Positions 1-8,736 are shown, numbered from the stretch's first letter. The stretch is 64,000 nt of DNA from Pararhizobium sp. A13 (GCF_040126305.1 NZ_CP149511.1:1-64000), one strand, 5' to 3'. Numbers and translations: made by a program. Notes: a model not told the origin generated them from the sequence alone.

Positions 1-54
1 GGCCCGACGGCTGAGGCCGATGGCCATCATTCTCTCGAAATCACTGACTTTCAT
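1..54 (-). CDS. 5' end of an unidentified gene, cut by the window edge
   Basis: Eighteen codons are visible, read leftwards off the window. The protein would begin MKVSDFERMMAIGLSRR. The ATG at 54 was chosen because the GGAGGA ribosome site lies about seven bases upstream of it; an in-frame ATG at 60 is too close to that site. It is the next gene in the direction of the sugar operon, so it may be the last or next-to-last operon member. Too little is present to name a family. Confidence 0.45.
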   Translation of the reverse strand, partial: MKVSDFERMMAIGLSRRA

Positions 55-192
55 GCTCATTCCTCCCTTTGGTTAGCAACCAACCGTCCCATATGAGCCG
101 GCAATTCGTATTCTGCGTCTTTCGGACCGCTTCGCTCGTCGAAGTCTTCCGCGACGAGCGACCTGCTGGTGGTCCGCCGACACTTTGGAGCG

Positions 193-1254
193 TCACGAGA
201 GCCGTAATCCCGTAGCTTCGTCGAACAGGTGCACGCGAGCCACATCAGGCGTCATCGCCATAGTCTCTCCGGCGCAATCCGCCACCCGTTCGCGGAACAC
301 CCCAATTATCTTTTGCGTGCCGAGCCGAGCGAAGACCTGGGTCTCGGCACCGGTCGTTTCGATGACGGTCACCCGGGGGTTGATCTCGCCGCCCAGCGCG
401 AAATGTTCCGGCCGGATGCCATAGAGCACCGGCCTGCCGTCGGTGACGGTGGGTATGGATGGCAGGGGTAACGCGATGCCATCAATCGTTTCGAAGAATG
501 GTCGCTCGCCGCCGCGAAGGCGGCCCTTGATGAGATTCATCGAGGGCGAGCCGATGAAACCCGCCACAAACGTGTTGGCTGGCCGGTCATAGAGAGCCAG
601 CGGCGAGCCGATCTGTTCGACGCGCCCGTCACGCAATACGACGATACGGTCTGCCATGGTCATCGCCTCGACCTGGTCGTGGGTCACATAGATCATGGTG
701 GTGGCCAGCCGGCGCTGAAGCTCGCGGATCTCGGCGCGCATTTGCACCCTGAGTTTGGCGTCAAGATTGGACAGGGGCTCGTCGAATAGAAATACCTTGG
801 GATCGCGAACGATGGCACGCCCCATTGCAACGCGCTGGCGTTGCCCGCCGGATAGCTGGCGCGGGTGGCGCTCGAGATAAGGCGTCAGATCGAGAATCTC
901 GGCGGCGTGGCGGACGCGCTGGTCGATATCGGCCTTTTTCTCGCCACGCATCTTTAGGGCAAAACCCATGTTTTCGGCGACGGTTTTATGGGGGTAGAGC
1001 GCGTAGCTCTGGAACACCATGGCGATGTCGCGATCCTTTGGCGGAAGCCCGTTGACAACCCGGCCGTCGATGTGAATCTCGCCGGAGCTGATCGACTCCA
1101 GGCCGGCTACCATTCGCAGCAGCGTAGACTTTCCGCAGCCCGACGGTCCGACGAGAACGACGAACTCACCGTCCGGTATCTCCACCGAAATGTCGTGAAG
1201 CACGGCGAGGCTGCCGTAAGCTTTTCCGACATTGACGATATCTATAGTGGCCAA
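193..1254 (-). CDS. CUT1 (MalK/UgpC) family sugar ABC transporter ATP-binding protein
   Basis: ATPase of 353 residues that would energise a CUT1-type carbohydrate importer at the inner membrane. Seen: Walker [10 protein letters not shown] at 36-44, Q-loop at FQSYALYP near 81-88, signature LSGGQ at 134-138, Walker B VFLFDEP at 154-160, H-loop His192, then a TOBE-type C-terminal domain as in MalK and UgpC. The start is a TTG at 1254 behind an AGGGGA ribosome site. It follows the ribokinase gene by 48 bp and appears to be in the same operon. Odd: a CUT1 ATPase normally serves two MalF/MalG-type permeases, none of which is in the window, while the rest of the operon is a complete CUT2 system with its own ATPase. 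It may serve genes beyond the left edge or permeases elsewhere. Confidence 0.9.
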   Translation of the reverse strand: MATIDIVNVGKAYGSLAVLHDISVEIPDGEFVVLVGPSGCGKSTLLRMVAGLESISSGEIHIDGRVVNGLPPKDRDIAMVFQSYALYPHKTVAENMGFALKMRGEKKADIDQRVRHAAEILDLTPYLERHPRQLSGGQRQRVAMGRAIVRDPKVFLFDEPLSNLDAKLRVQMRAEIRELQRRLATTMIYVTHDQVEAMTMADRIVVLRDGRVEQIGSPLALYDRPANTFVAGFIGSPSMNLIKGRLRGGERPFFETIDGIALPLPSIPTVTDGRPVLYGIRPEHFALGGEINPRVTVIETTGAETQVFARLGTQKIIGVFRERVADCAGETMAMTPDVARVHLFDEATGLRLS

Positions 1255-1302
1255 AGTGATTTCCCCTCCGAATGCTTCGTTGGACGTTGCGCGTCCGTGG
1301 TT

Positions 1303-2238
1303 TCAAGGGCGCGCCCTTCGGAGCGCCTCCAGAGCCTGTTCGATCTCCGCAAGTGCGGGCATGGCGGGCGCAGTGCCGCGTCGTGTGACGGCAATGCCAG
1401 CCGCCGCGCATCCGAAGCGGGCGGCGTCGATTGAATCGGCGCCCGTTGACAGCTTGGCGGCGAAGGCCCCGACAAAGGCGTCACCGGCGCCGGTCGTGTC
1501 GATCGCCGGCCCACTGGAGATCGCTGGAAGGTGTACCGACCGGTCGGCCGCGTGATAGAGGACACCGCGCGCACCCATCGTGATCAGGGCCGTGCCTGCG
1601 CCCTTCGCAAGCAGGATGTCCCCTGCCCGACGCGCATCCTCCACCGTATCGAGCGGGAAACCGACCAGTGCCGCAGCTTCCGTCTCGTTCGGGACGATGT
1701 AGTTACACAGCGGGAAGACCGTATCGGGAAAGGCCTCGGCCGGGGCCGGATTGAAGACGGTCGTCACGCCGGCTCGCCGCGCGATCTCCAGGGCGCAACG
1801 CGCAGTGCTGACAGACTGCTCGAGTTGCGTCACGAAAACGCTTGATGCGGTGATGGTTGCGCGGGCAGCCTCGACATCGTCGATCGACAGGGTACCCGCT
1901 GCACCCGGATAGACGATAATGGCGTTCTCGCCCGTCTGATCGTTGACATAGATGAACGCCGCACCGGTCGCAACGTCGTCCATGACGGTTAACTGTGCGG
2001 TGACGCCAGCCTCTCGATAGGTCTTGAGCGCCATATCGCCAAAGGTGTCGCGACCGATCTTGGAGATGAACGAGACCTCCGCGCCGGCGCGCGCGGCGGC
2101 AACCGCCTGGTTCGAACCCTTGCCTCCCGCACCGATCGAGAACCCGCTGCCGGCGATCGTTTCTCCGACGACCGGCATGCGGCGGGCAAGATAGGCCGTG
2201 TCGGCAACAAAGATTCCAAGAATCGAAACAGCGGGCAT
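1303..2238 (-). CDS. rbsK: Ribokinase (PfkB family carbohydrate kinase)
   Basis: Cytoplasmic sugar kinase of 311 residues, expected to phosphorylate D-ribose or a related pentose with ATP after import. Seen: the substrate-binding glycine motif GAGGKGSNQA at 36-45 and the PfkB signature DTTGAGDAF at 247-255 with Asp253 as the likely catalytic base. The reading frame stays open upstream, but homology begins at MPAVSILG, so the ATG at 2238 is taken as the start. That leaves 19 bp after the RbsD-like gene. The position next to a RbsD/FucU mutarotase supports a ribose-type pathway; the exact sugar is inferred, since PfkB kinases vary in specificity. Confidence 0.88.
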   Translation of the reverse strand: MPAVSILGIFVADTAYLARRMPVVGETIAGSGFSIGAGGKGSNQAVAAARAGAEVSFISKIGRDTFGDMALKTYREAGVTAQLTVMDDVATGAAFIYVNDQTGENAIIVYPGAAGTLSIDDVEAARATITASSVFVTQLEQSVSTARCALEIARRAGVTTVFNPAPAEAFPDTVFPLCNYIVPNETEAAALVGFPLDTVEDARRAGDILLAKGAGTALITMGARGVLYHAADRSVHLPAISSGPAIDTTGAGDAFVGAFAAKLSTGADSIDAARFGCAAAGIAVTRRGTAPAMPALAEIEQALEALRRARP

Positions 2239-2257
2239 CGTCAGGCAACCTTTCCGA

Positions 2258-2713
2258 TTATGCCGAAACGGGCGGTACAACGCCCTTGGTGAATAGGAAG
2301 CAACCGTAAAAGCGCGTTTCACCCGTGGTGATCACGCAGTACGCCTTCTTTGCGAGATCGTAGAAAGCGAAGCGTTCGATGCCATACATTGGCGAAGGCT
2401 TTTCCTCCGCCGCGTCGATTTCGGCCTGAACCTCGGTCTGGACCGCCGGGATTTCGCCCGGATAACCCATCACTTCCATCCGCCCCGCAGAATTCTGAAG
2501 TGGCGTGTCGAGCGGCATGACCGAAAGGATAGCCCGGACGGCACGCGCCGCCGGTACATTGTCGATGCTGAGCGGTCTGCCGAGCGAGGTCTGCCGGGCA
2601 ATAGATGTCGACGGAAAATTGGTGTCCGAAATCACCAGCGTGTCGCCGTGGCCCATGGAGCGCAGGGCGTACAAAACATCGGCGTTCAATACCGGATCGA
2701 TATTCTTAAGCAT
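2258..2713 (-). CDS. RbsD/FucU family sugar mutarotase
   Basis: Protein of 151 residues matching the RbsD/FucU fold, which interconverts anomers of pyranose and furanose sugars so that the kinase can use them. Seen: the family N-terminus LKNIDPVLNADVLYALRSMGHGD with the catalytic His22 region, and the C-terminal ETRFYGCFLFTKGVV block. The start at 2713 has AAGGAA five bases upstream. It sits between permease and ribokinase in the operon. The length (about 150) is closer to FucU than to ribose-specific RbsD (about 139), so the sugar may be fucose-like rather than ribose. Confidence 0.88.
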   Translation of the reverse strand: MLKNIDPVLNADVLYALRSMGHGDTLVISDTNFPSTSIARQTSLGRPLSIDNVPAARAVRAILSVMPLDTPLQNSAGRMEVMGYPGEIPAVQTEVQAEIDAAEEKPSPMYGIERFAFYDLAKKAYCVITTGETRFYGCFLFTKGVVPPVSA

Positions 2714-2749
2714 GGCGGTTCCTTATGAAAGATGGGGAAACGGCTGCCT

Positions 2750-3760
2750 TCAGGATGCCGTGATCCGTTCGCGGTATTTGTCGATGATGACGGCCAGGAT
2801 GATGACGACGCCAGTGATCATCTGACGCATGAAGTCGCTCAATCCGAACAGGATGAGACCATTTGCCAGAACGCCGATGATGCAGGCGCCAAGCAAGGTG
2901 CCGATCACGGTGCCGCGTCCGCCGCTGAGACTGGTGCCCCCGATGATGACGGCGGCAATCGCATTGAGCTCGAAGCCTATACCGATGATCGGGCTCGCGA
3001 TGTTGAGCCGCGCCATGTAGACCATGGCCGCAATCCCGACCAGCGCGCCGGCGATTGTGAAGGCCGCCACTTTGTAGAACATTAGAGAATGACCCGCGAG
3101 GCGCACGGCCTCCTCATTGTTGCCGATCCCGTAGAGCAAGCGGCCGAAGACTGTCTTGGACAGCACGAACCACGCGACCGCAACCAGTGCCAGCGCAATG
3201 AGAAATACCACCGGCACGCCGACCACCATTTGCGAACCAAAGGCATTGAAGCTTGGCGGAAACGAATAGATCGTGCGCGCATCGGTCACCTGCAGAGCGG
3301 CTCCACGGGCGATGTTGAGCATACCGAGCGTGACGATGAAGGACGGCAGGCCCCAGAAGGCGCTGATCCAGCCATTGAGGAAGCCGCAGGCGACGCCTGT
3401 GCCAATAGCCGCGAGCGTTGCAAGACCAACAGCCTGGAACACAGAAAGGTCGGGGATGGTCAGCACTGTACCCGCCACGACCGCACAAAAGGCAAGCATG
3501 GATCCGACCGACAGATCGATGCCGCCGATCAGGATGACAAACGTCATGCCAATGGCAAGGATGAGGTTGATCGTGATCTGGGTCAGGATGTTGGAGATAT
3601 TGTTGGGCGTCAGAAAATGCTCGGTGCTCATCGAGAAGAACACGATCAGAAGCAGCAGTGCGATGCCTATGCCGGCGTCGCGCAGCAGCAATTTCATCGA
3701 CATGCCCGACACAGGTGCCTCTGTGGGCGCGTTCAGCGTTGTTTTATCGAGTGCTTGCAT
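2750..3760 (-). CDS. CUT2 (RbsC family) sugar ABC transporter permease
   Basis: Inner-membrane permease of 336 residues with about eight to ten hydrophobic segments. Seen: the RbsC-family core with GGIDLSVGSML in the first half and the typical IGGTSLSGGRGTVIGTLLGA block near residue 265. The frame stays open upstream into the ATPase gene, but the true start is the ATG at 3760 (MQALDKTT), two bases after the ATPase stop, which implies translational coupling. It forms the channel for the sugar delivered by the periplasmic protein encoded at 5399-6331. The substrate cannot be read from the permease. Confidence 0.92.
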   Translation of the reverse strand: MQALDKTTLNAPTEAPVSGMSMKLLLRDAGIGIALLLLIVFFSMSTEHFLTPNNISNILTQITINLILAIGMTFVILIGGIDLSVGSMLAFCAVVAGTVLTIPDLSVFQAVGLATLAAIGTGVACGFLNGWISAFWGLPSFIVTLGMLNIARGAALQVTDARTIYSFPPSFNAFGSQMVVGVPVVFLIALALVAVAWFVLSKTVFGRLLYGIGNNEEAVRLAGHSLMFYKVAAFTIAGALVGIAAMVYMARLNIASPIIGIGFELNAIAAVIIGGTSLSGGRGTVIGTLLGACIIGVLANGLILFGLSDFMRQMITGVVIILAVIIDKYRERITAS

Positions 3761-3762
3761 CG

Positions 3763-5337
3763 TCAGTGCCCCGTCTGTCTTCGTTCGCCCTGATAGGCAT
3801 AGGTCAAAATCTTTTCCTCGGAGAAATCTGCGCGCGGCAGCTCGCCGACGATGCGGTGCTGCGACATCACCATGATCCGGTCGCAAAGCGTCATCAGCTC
3901 CGGCAGCTCGGAAGAGACAACCAGCAAAGCCAGACCCTTTTCGGCGAGCCTGCGGATCAGCGCATAGATTTCCGCCTTGGCTCCGACATCGACACCGCGG
4001 GTCGGCTCGTCGAGCAGCAGGACCTGCGGATTGCGCGCCAGCCACTTGGCCAGAACCACCTTCTGCTGGTTGCCGCCAGAAAGCGTGGCTGCATGTCTCG
4101 ACGGACCGCCATATTTGAGCTTCAGATCAGCGCCGAGCTGTTCCGTCATGGTATTTTCCATCTTGCGGTCGAGCAGGCCGACCCGTGAGATGCTCGACAG
4201 AGACGCAAGCGTGACGTTTGCGGCTATCGGCATCGTCAGGATCAGGCCTTCTTCCTTGCGGTCTTCGGTCACGAAGCCGATACCGGCCTGGATCGCTTCG
4301 CGCGGCGAGCGGAACGTGGCCGGTTTGCCGTCTCTCAGAAGAGTTCCCGAGAGCGGCTGCTCGGCTGCAAAGATCGCGCGCAGCAATTCCGTCCGGCCCG
4401 AGCCCACAAGGCCGGCAATTCCCAGAATTTCGCCCTTGCGCAGATCAAGCGATATGCCGTCCGCATGGGGCGATTGAGCATGGCGGAAATTGACGAGCGA
4501 GAGCGCGGTGTCGCGCCCGGCGCTGGAAATCGGCGCACTTGCCATTTCCTTCTGCAACTGCTGGCCGACCATGCCCCGCACGAGTTCGTCATGGCTGGTC
4601 TCGCCGATCCGGCGGGAAAAGACAGTCTCGCCGTTGCGCAGAACTGTGACGCGGTCACAGATGCGGAAGATCTCGTCCAGGTGATGTGAGACGAAGAGCA
4701 CCGAGACGCCGCGCCTGCGCAGATCGTTGACGATGGCAAAAAGCCGATCCGTCTCGCGGGACGTGAGCGTCGCAGTCGGCTCATCAAGAATGAGGACCCG
4801 GCTGTCAGTCATCAGTGCACGGGCGACCTCGACCAACTGGCGGTGCGCAATGCCGAGGCGCTCGACCGGCCAGCGGACGTCGATATCCTTGAGACCGATG
4901 GCATCAAGGGCGGCGCGGGCGCGCGCATTCATGTGACTACGCTTGACTACGCCGAAGAGATTGCGTGGGAGGTGCTCGATGAAGATGTTTTCGGCGACAG
5001 AGAGAAAGGGCAGCAGGTTGAATTCCTGATGCACAACCTGCAGGCCCCGCGCCTTCGCATCACGCGGCGTGTGGGGTTCGTAGGCTTCACCCCCCAGCGC
5101 GATTGCACCGGCATCGGGCTTTACGATGCCGCAGAGGATCTTGATTAAGGTGGACTTGCCAGCACCGTTCTCGCCGATAAGCCCGTGTACCTCGCCGGGC
5201 GCAACGGACAATGTCACACCATTCAGCGCAACTGTGCCGCCGAAGCGTTTGCGAACGTCATGCAGGTCGAGAATGGGTAGACGCGTTGTCTCTGCCGCGG
5301 CCGCCTGGTGCGCTACGCCGGAATCCGGATATGTCAT
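3763..5337 (-). CDS. CUT2 (RbsA family) sugar ABC transporter, double ATP-binding protein
   Basis: ATPase of 524 residues with two fused nucleotide-binding domains, as in RbsA, XylG and MglA. Seen: first Walker A GENGAGKST at 55-63; second half with the degenerate P-loop GLVGSGRTELL, signature LSGGNQQKV and Walker B VLLLDEPTRGVDVGAK. The divergent second P-loop is normal for the family. The gene follows the binding-protein gene after a 61-bp gap that contains a strong hairpin (5359-5384) and precedes the permease by two bases. It drives uptake together with 2750-3760 and 5399-6331. Confidence 0.93.
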   Translation of the reverse strand: MTYPDSGVAHQAAAAETTRLPILDLHDVRKRFGGTVALNGVTLSVAPGEVHGLIGENGAGKSTLIKILCGIVKPDAGAIALGGEAYEPHTPRDAKARGLQVVHQEFNLLPFLSVAENIFIEHLPRNLFGVVKRSHMNARARAALDAIGLKDIDVRWPVERLGIAHRQLVEVARALMTDSRVLILDEPTATLTSRETDRLFAIVNDLRRRGVSVLFVSHHLDEIFRICDRVTVLRNGETVFSRRIGETSHDELVRGMVGQQLQKEMASAPISSAGRDTALSLVNFRHAQSPHADGISLDLRKGEILGIAGLVGSGRTELLRAIFAAEQPLSGTLLRDGKPATFRSPREAIQAGIGFVTEDRKEEGLILTMPIAANVTLASLSSISRVGLLDRKMENTMTEQLGADLKLKYGGPSRHAATLSGGNQQKVVLAKWLARNPQVLLLDEPTRGVDVGAKAEIYALIRRLAEKGLALLVVSSELPELMTLCDRIMVMSQHRIVGELPRADFSEEKILTYAYQGERRQTGH

Positions 5338-5358
5338 GGGAACCCCCTCGGAAAGAGA

Positions 5359-5384
5359 GCCGCACCGGAGACGTCCAGTGCGGC
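5359..5384 (-). terminator. Hairpin between binding-protein and ATPase genes
   Basis: Read on the minus strand, an 11-bp stem (one G-U pair) closes a four-base CGTC loop: GCCGCACTGGA against TCCGGTGCGGC. No U-run follows. In binding-protein-dependent transporters such stem-loops commonly protect the upstream mRNA or partly terminate transcription, so that more binding protein than ATPase is made. That role is inferred here from position. Confidence 0.6.
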
Positions 5385-5398
5385 GCGAGTTGTCGGGG

Positions 5399-6331
5399 TT
5401 ACTTCACGTTGTCTTTGGTAACGAGTTCGATGTTGGTCTTGACCCAGCCTTCGAGCTTCGGTCCGCCGGCCACGACTTCGAGTGCCTTGTCGATGGCGTC
5501 AGCCGCCATCTGCGAGCCGAACTGGTCCACAGTCGCCAGCAGCTTGCCATCCTTCACAAGCGGCGCGACAGCCGGCACATTGTCGAAGCCGACAACCTTG
5601 ATGTCGGAACGACCGGCAGCGTCCAGCGCCTTGATGATGCCGATGGCCATCGAGTCGTTAGCGGCCATAACACCCTGGATGTCGGGGTGCGCGGTCAGCA
5701 TGGTCGAAAAGACGGAATTGGCTTCTTCCGTTTCCCAATGCGCGGTCCTGGAATCGAGCAGATCCAGTTTGCCTTCGGTGATCGCATCCTCGAAGCCAAG
5801 CTTGCGCTGGGCGGCGTTGTCAGCTCCAGGATTACCTTCAAGGATGACGACCTTGCCCCCAGCGCCGAGCGACTTGGCGAGAGCTTCGCCTACCATCTTG
5901 GCGCCACCCCGATTGTCTGGGCCAACGAAGGCGAGATCGATCCCCGCATCCTTCTTCGCCTGCTCATCGAGCGAGACGTCAAAGTTGACGACGGTGATTC
6001 CGGCATCCATTGCCTTCTTGAGCGGGGCGACCATCGCGCGGGAGTCGGCCGGCGCGATGACGATAGCGTCGACGCCTTGGGTGATGAAATTCTCCACGCC
6101 GTTCAGCTGGCTTTCAAAATCCGTTTCATTCTGCATGCCGATGGCCTTGAGCTCGTAGTCACCGCGCTTTTTTTCGTGAGCTTCGGCGCCTTCCAGCATG
6201 TTCTTGAAGAAGTCATTGGCAAGCGACTTCATCACAAGACCGACCACCGGCTTGTCGGCCGCGGACGCGGCTGTCGGCAGTGCGGCTGCAACAGAGAGCG
6301 CAAAAATAGACGCAACTGTAAAGAATTTCAT
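5399..6331 (-). CDS. Periplasmic sugar-binding protein of the CUT2 transporter
   Basis: Exported solute-binding protein of 310 residues (RbsB/peripla_BP_4 type). Seen: a signal peptide MKFFTVASIFALSVAAALP ending at ASA, residues 22-24, then the mature start ADKPVVGLVMKSLANDFF typical of ribose-binding proteins, and the ANDSMAIGIIKALDAAGR block. The ATG at 6331 is preferred to the in-frame GTG six bases upstream because AGGAGG lies seven bases before it. It is the first gene of the sugar operon, facing the LacI gene across a region with two identical operators. The ligand is probably a pentose or related sugar, inferred from the ribokinase and RbsD/FucU partners. Confidence 0.92.
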   Translation of the reverse strand: MKFFTVASIFALSVAAALPTAASAADKPVVGLVMKSLANDFFKNMLEGAEAHEKKRGDYELKAIGMQNETDFESQLNGVENFITQGVDAIVIAPADSRAMVAPLKKAMDAGITVVNFDVSLDEQAKKDAGIDLAFVGPDNRGGAKMVGEALAKSLGAGGKVVILEGNPGADNAAQRKLGFEDAITEGKLDLLDSRTAHWETEEANSVFSTMLTAHPDIQGVMAANDSMAIGIIKALDAAGRSDIKVVGFDNVPAVAPLVKDGKLLATVDQFGSQMAADAIDKALEVVAGGPKLEGWVKTNIELVTKDNVK

Positions 6332-6370
6332 GACCACTCCTCCTTTGGTCCAACGGCCCTCCAGCCGTCA

Positions 6371-6384
6371 ATGAAACGTTTCAT
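6371..6384. promoter_or_regulatory. LacI-family operator, copy 1
   Basis: A perfect 14-bp palindrome ATGAAACGTTTCAT with the central CG step typical of LacI-family operators. It lies about 40 bp upstream of the binding-protein start and downstream of a possible minus-strand promoter (TTGACC near 6436-6431). It is identical to the copy at 6438-6451. Confidence 0.8.
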
Positions 6385-6437
6385 AGCGTTTATGAGAACG
6401 TGAGTCTGACGTATTCGGAAAAAACCGTTTGGTCAAT

Positions 6438-6451
6438 ATGAAACGTTTCAT
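6438..6451. promoter_or_regulatory. LacI-family operator, copy 2
   Basis: Identical to copy 1 (ATGAAACGTTTCAT), with centres 67 bp apart. It lies just upstream of a TAAAAT -10-like hexamer (6457-6462) for the divergent LacI gene, so it could mediate autorepression and, with copy 1, looping. Confidence 0.8.
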
Positions 6452-6517
6452 TGGCATAAAATAACGCCCTTGGCCGGGAATTGTGCTAACACCGCCGGAA
6501 GTGAGCGTTTGGAGATC

Positions 6518-7555
6518 GTGTTGAACCCGACTGTCAAGGATGTAGCGAGAGAGGCCAGGGTTTCTGTTGGAACTGTATCTCGCGTGCTGGCCAGAAATGA
6601 AACTGTAAATCCGGGGATCCGACAACGGGTGGAAGAGGCAATTGAGAGGCTGGGATACAGACCGAGCAGCCTTGGCAGGAGCCTGAGACTGAACAAGTCG
6701 GATATTATCGGCCTTGTCATCCCCGACATCACGAATCCTTTTTTCGCGGAACTGGCCAAGCATTTGGAGACCCTCGCCTCGGCTGCGGGGTACTCTGTTT
6801 TGTTGGCAAACACGCATGATGATCCAAATGCCGAGTGCAAGCAGGTTCAGAGCCTGCTCGGCCGCGTGCCTGCCGGGATTGTCATCGCGCCGGTCAGCGG
6901 CAGTCTGGTTGGGGGAATTTTGTCCGATGGTCTGGTGAGCGTTACGATAGACCGCCCATTGACCGGGCATTCGCTGGTGGCGGTCGACAATTTCGAGGGT
7001 GGTCGTTTAGCGGCAAGCCACCTTTTAGCGCTCGGTCATCGCAGGATCGGGTACATCAGTGGTCCTTCTACAACAGATGTGTCAATACAGCGTCTGAACG
7101 GCTTTCGGGGCCGAATCGAGGAGACGTTCTCCGACCGGGCACAGGATCTGGTCGAGCTGACGGTTCTCGAAGGAAACTTCGACTACAAGTCTGGAGAGGC
7201 GATTGGACGGAAGCTCCTGCAGGGAGACGTAGACCAGCGCCCGACGGCAATCGCTACCGCGAACGATCAGCAGGCTATCGGACTCCTGCGCGCTTCACGG
7301 GACCTGGGCATCCGTGTGCCGGAGGACCTGTCCATCGTCGGGTTTGACGACATTCCGCTGGCGTCCCTCGTTCTGCCACGTTTGACAACAGTTCGTCAGC
7401 CGATCGAGGAGATCGCTGAAATCGCCATCCGCGTGGTTCTTGGAAGAGGACCGATTGTGGGACCGATCACACTGAGACCGGCTCTCGTCGAAAGAGACTC
7501 GACAGCGCCGCCGCCGCTCGTTGAAGCAGTGCGCCAACCGGGACCCTGCCCCTGA
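6518..7555 (+). CDS. LacI-family transcriptional regulator of the sugar operon
   Basis: Regulator of about 345 residues. Seen: the N-terminal LacI helix-turn-helix TVKDVAREARVSVGTVSRVL near residues 5-24, the hinge region ending at SLRLNKSDIIGLVIPDITNPFF, and a periplasmic-binding-protein-like effector domain with IVGFDDIPLASLVLPRLTTV near the C-terminus. The start is either GTG 6518 or the adjacent TTG 6521; GGAG at 6511-6514 fits the TTG better. It is transcribed divergently from the binding-protein gene, and the two palindromes between them are the obvious target. The effector is probably the imported sugar or its phosphate (inferred). Confidence 0.92.
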   Translation: MLNPTVKDVAREARVSVGTVSRVLARNETVNPGIRQRVEEAIERLGYRPSSLGRSLRLNKSDIIGLVIPDITNPFFAELAKHLETLASAAGYSVLLANTHDDPNAECKQVQSLLGRVPAGIVIAPVSGSLVGGILSDGLVSVTIDRPLTGHSLVAVDNFEGGRLAASHLLALGHRRIGYISGPSTTDVSIQRLNGFRGRIEETFSDRAQDLVELTVLEGNFDYKSGEAIGRKLLQGDVDQRPTAIATANDQQAIGLLRASRDLGIRVPEDLSIVGFDDIPLASLVLPRLTTVRQPIEEIAEIAIRVVLGRGPIVGPITLRPALVERDSTAPPPLVEAVRQPGPCP

Positions 7556-7734
7556 CGCTAGGAACTTCATCGATCGCCCGCAGCACTGATGACGGCCGCC
7601 ATGAGCGAAAAGCCATGAACTCGCGAAACTGGCACCCGAATCCGCCTATCGCTCTGACAATAGCCCTGTTTCAGGCACCAAAGTCGGCAAACGAGGCTGT
7701 CCAATCGCCGAACTGCCGGCATGCGGTCTTAGTG

Positions 7735-8058
7735 TCATCCAGTAGGCCAAAAACACGTTTCCAGCCGGCCCCGGATCGTCGCGCGGCGCTGCGAGCAAAA
7801 GGCGTCGCGGATGGCCGTTTTATTCTCGTTGCGGTGCGGCAGCCGGATCGCGGTCACGGCGGAGTTGAGGGCTATGCATTGTCGCCAGGCACCAACCCAC
7901 GCTGGCTTTGTTCGGACCAGATTATCGCGTGAAGTCAGAGCAATACCCGTCATGAGAGCATCAAGATCGTTCGCCGACGCGCTGCGCGGAACCACCCAAG
8001 CCGGCAGCAGGGGGGGCAGAGGCGCTGTGAAGAGCGGCGGTCGCAAGCGCGAATCCAT
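7735..8058 (-). pseudogene. DUF1403 family remnant (5' portion only)
   Basis: A minus-strand stretch of about 107 codons resembles the N-terminal third of DUF1403 proteins of rhizobia: a proline-rich start, then DALMTGIALTSRDNLVRTKPAW and GAWRQCIALNSAVTAIR, followed by a block like the family EDEAALRDA motif (here NENKTAIRDA). The frame closes early, whereas family members are about 300 residues. The match is from memory of the family and is moderate. Apart from this remnant, the 614 bp between the LacI stop and the TetR start show no gene. Confidence 0.45.
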
Positions 8059-8133
8059 GCCTCGCTGCCCGACGATGGGACTAGCGGCGGTTACTTCAAC
8101 GAAGACGGTCCGTTGCCGTGGTGAATTTTATTC

Positions 8134-8154
8134 TTGACAGATCGTTCCAGAATT
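8134..8154. promoter_or_regulatory. TetR promoter and operator, copy 1
   Basis: TTGACA (8134-8139) is a good -35 hexamer; 17 bp further on a weak TATTTG could be the -10 just before the TetR ATG at 8170. The 21-bp block starting at the TTGACA matches the reverse complement of 8755-8775 at 19 of 21 positions, so it is probably the operator bound by the TetR protein. Confidence 0.65.
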
Positions 8155-8169
8155 CCTATTTGGTTTTGC

Positions 8170-8736
8170 ATGGCAAGGATCAAAGAATTCGACAGAGACA
8201 AGGCACTGGATGCAGCAGTGGGCGTATTTCGGGAGCACGGCTTCGAGGGCACGTCGACGGAGATGCTGGTGCGGGTCATGAAGATCGGCCGACAGAGCCT
8301 CTATGACACCTTCGGGGACAAGTGGGCGCTCTACCGCCTCGCGGTGGAACGTTATGCATCCGAGGAAACCGATGCGCACATTGCGATGTTGCGCGGTAAA
8401 CCGCGAGCCCTTGATGGTATTGCGGCGATGATCGAGCGGGTGGTGGCAACCGCGAACCAGGCTTGCCTCGGCGTCAATTCAATCTGCGAATTCGGCCAGA
8501 GTCGGCCGGACCTTGCAGAGGTCCATCAGGCCACCGACCATAGGCTGAGAAGTGCCGCAAGCGCGCGGATCAGGCAAGCGCAGGACGCAGGCGACGTGGA
8601 CAAATCGCTATCGGCAGATGCCGTGATTGATTTCCTCTTCGCCAGTATCGCCGGAATTCGGGTTGCCGCGCGCGGGGGAGCCGGTAGCGACAAACTCGCG
8701 TCCCTTGGACGGCTGGCACTTCGCGCGATCATGTAG
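8170..8736 (+). CDS. TetR/AcrR family regulator
   Basis: One-component repressor of 188 residues. Seen: an N-terminal helix-turn-helix with FREHGFEGTSTEMLVRVMKIGRQSLYDTFGDKWALY (about residues 16-50), a TetR/AcrR hallmark, then an all-helical ligand domain with a NSICEFG block as in regulators next to oxidoreductases. The ATG at 8170 begins the family homology; upstream codons are promoter. It precedes a quinone oxidoreductase gene, and matching 21-bp sites flank it on both sides, so it likely represses itself and 8789-9757 until an electrophile or quinone binds (inferred). Confidence 0.88.
   Translation: MARIKEFDRDKALDAAVGVFREHGFEGTSTEMLVRVMKIGRQSLYDTFGDKWALYRLAVERYASEETDAHIAMLRGKPRALDGIAAMIERVVATANQACLGVNSICEFGQSRPDLAEVHQATDHRLRSAASARIRQAQDAGDVDKSLSADAVIDFLFASIAGIRVAARGGAGSDKLASLGRLALRAIM

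Noticed and set aside
3089..3793. Long plus-strand open frame (about 234 codons) opposite the sugar permease
   Set aside because: It is antisense to a clear RbsC-type permease, has no family motif, and arises from GC-rich codon bias.
5126..6403. Plus-strand open frame of 425 codons opposite the binding-protein gene
   Set aside because: It overlaps a well-supported signal-peptide protein on the other strand and shows no recognisable domain or ribosome site.
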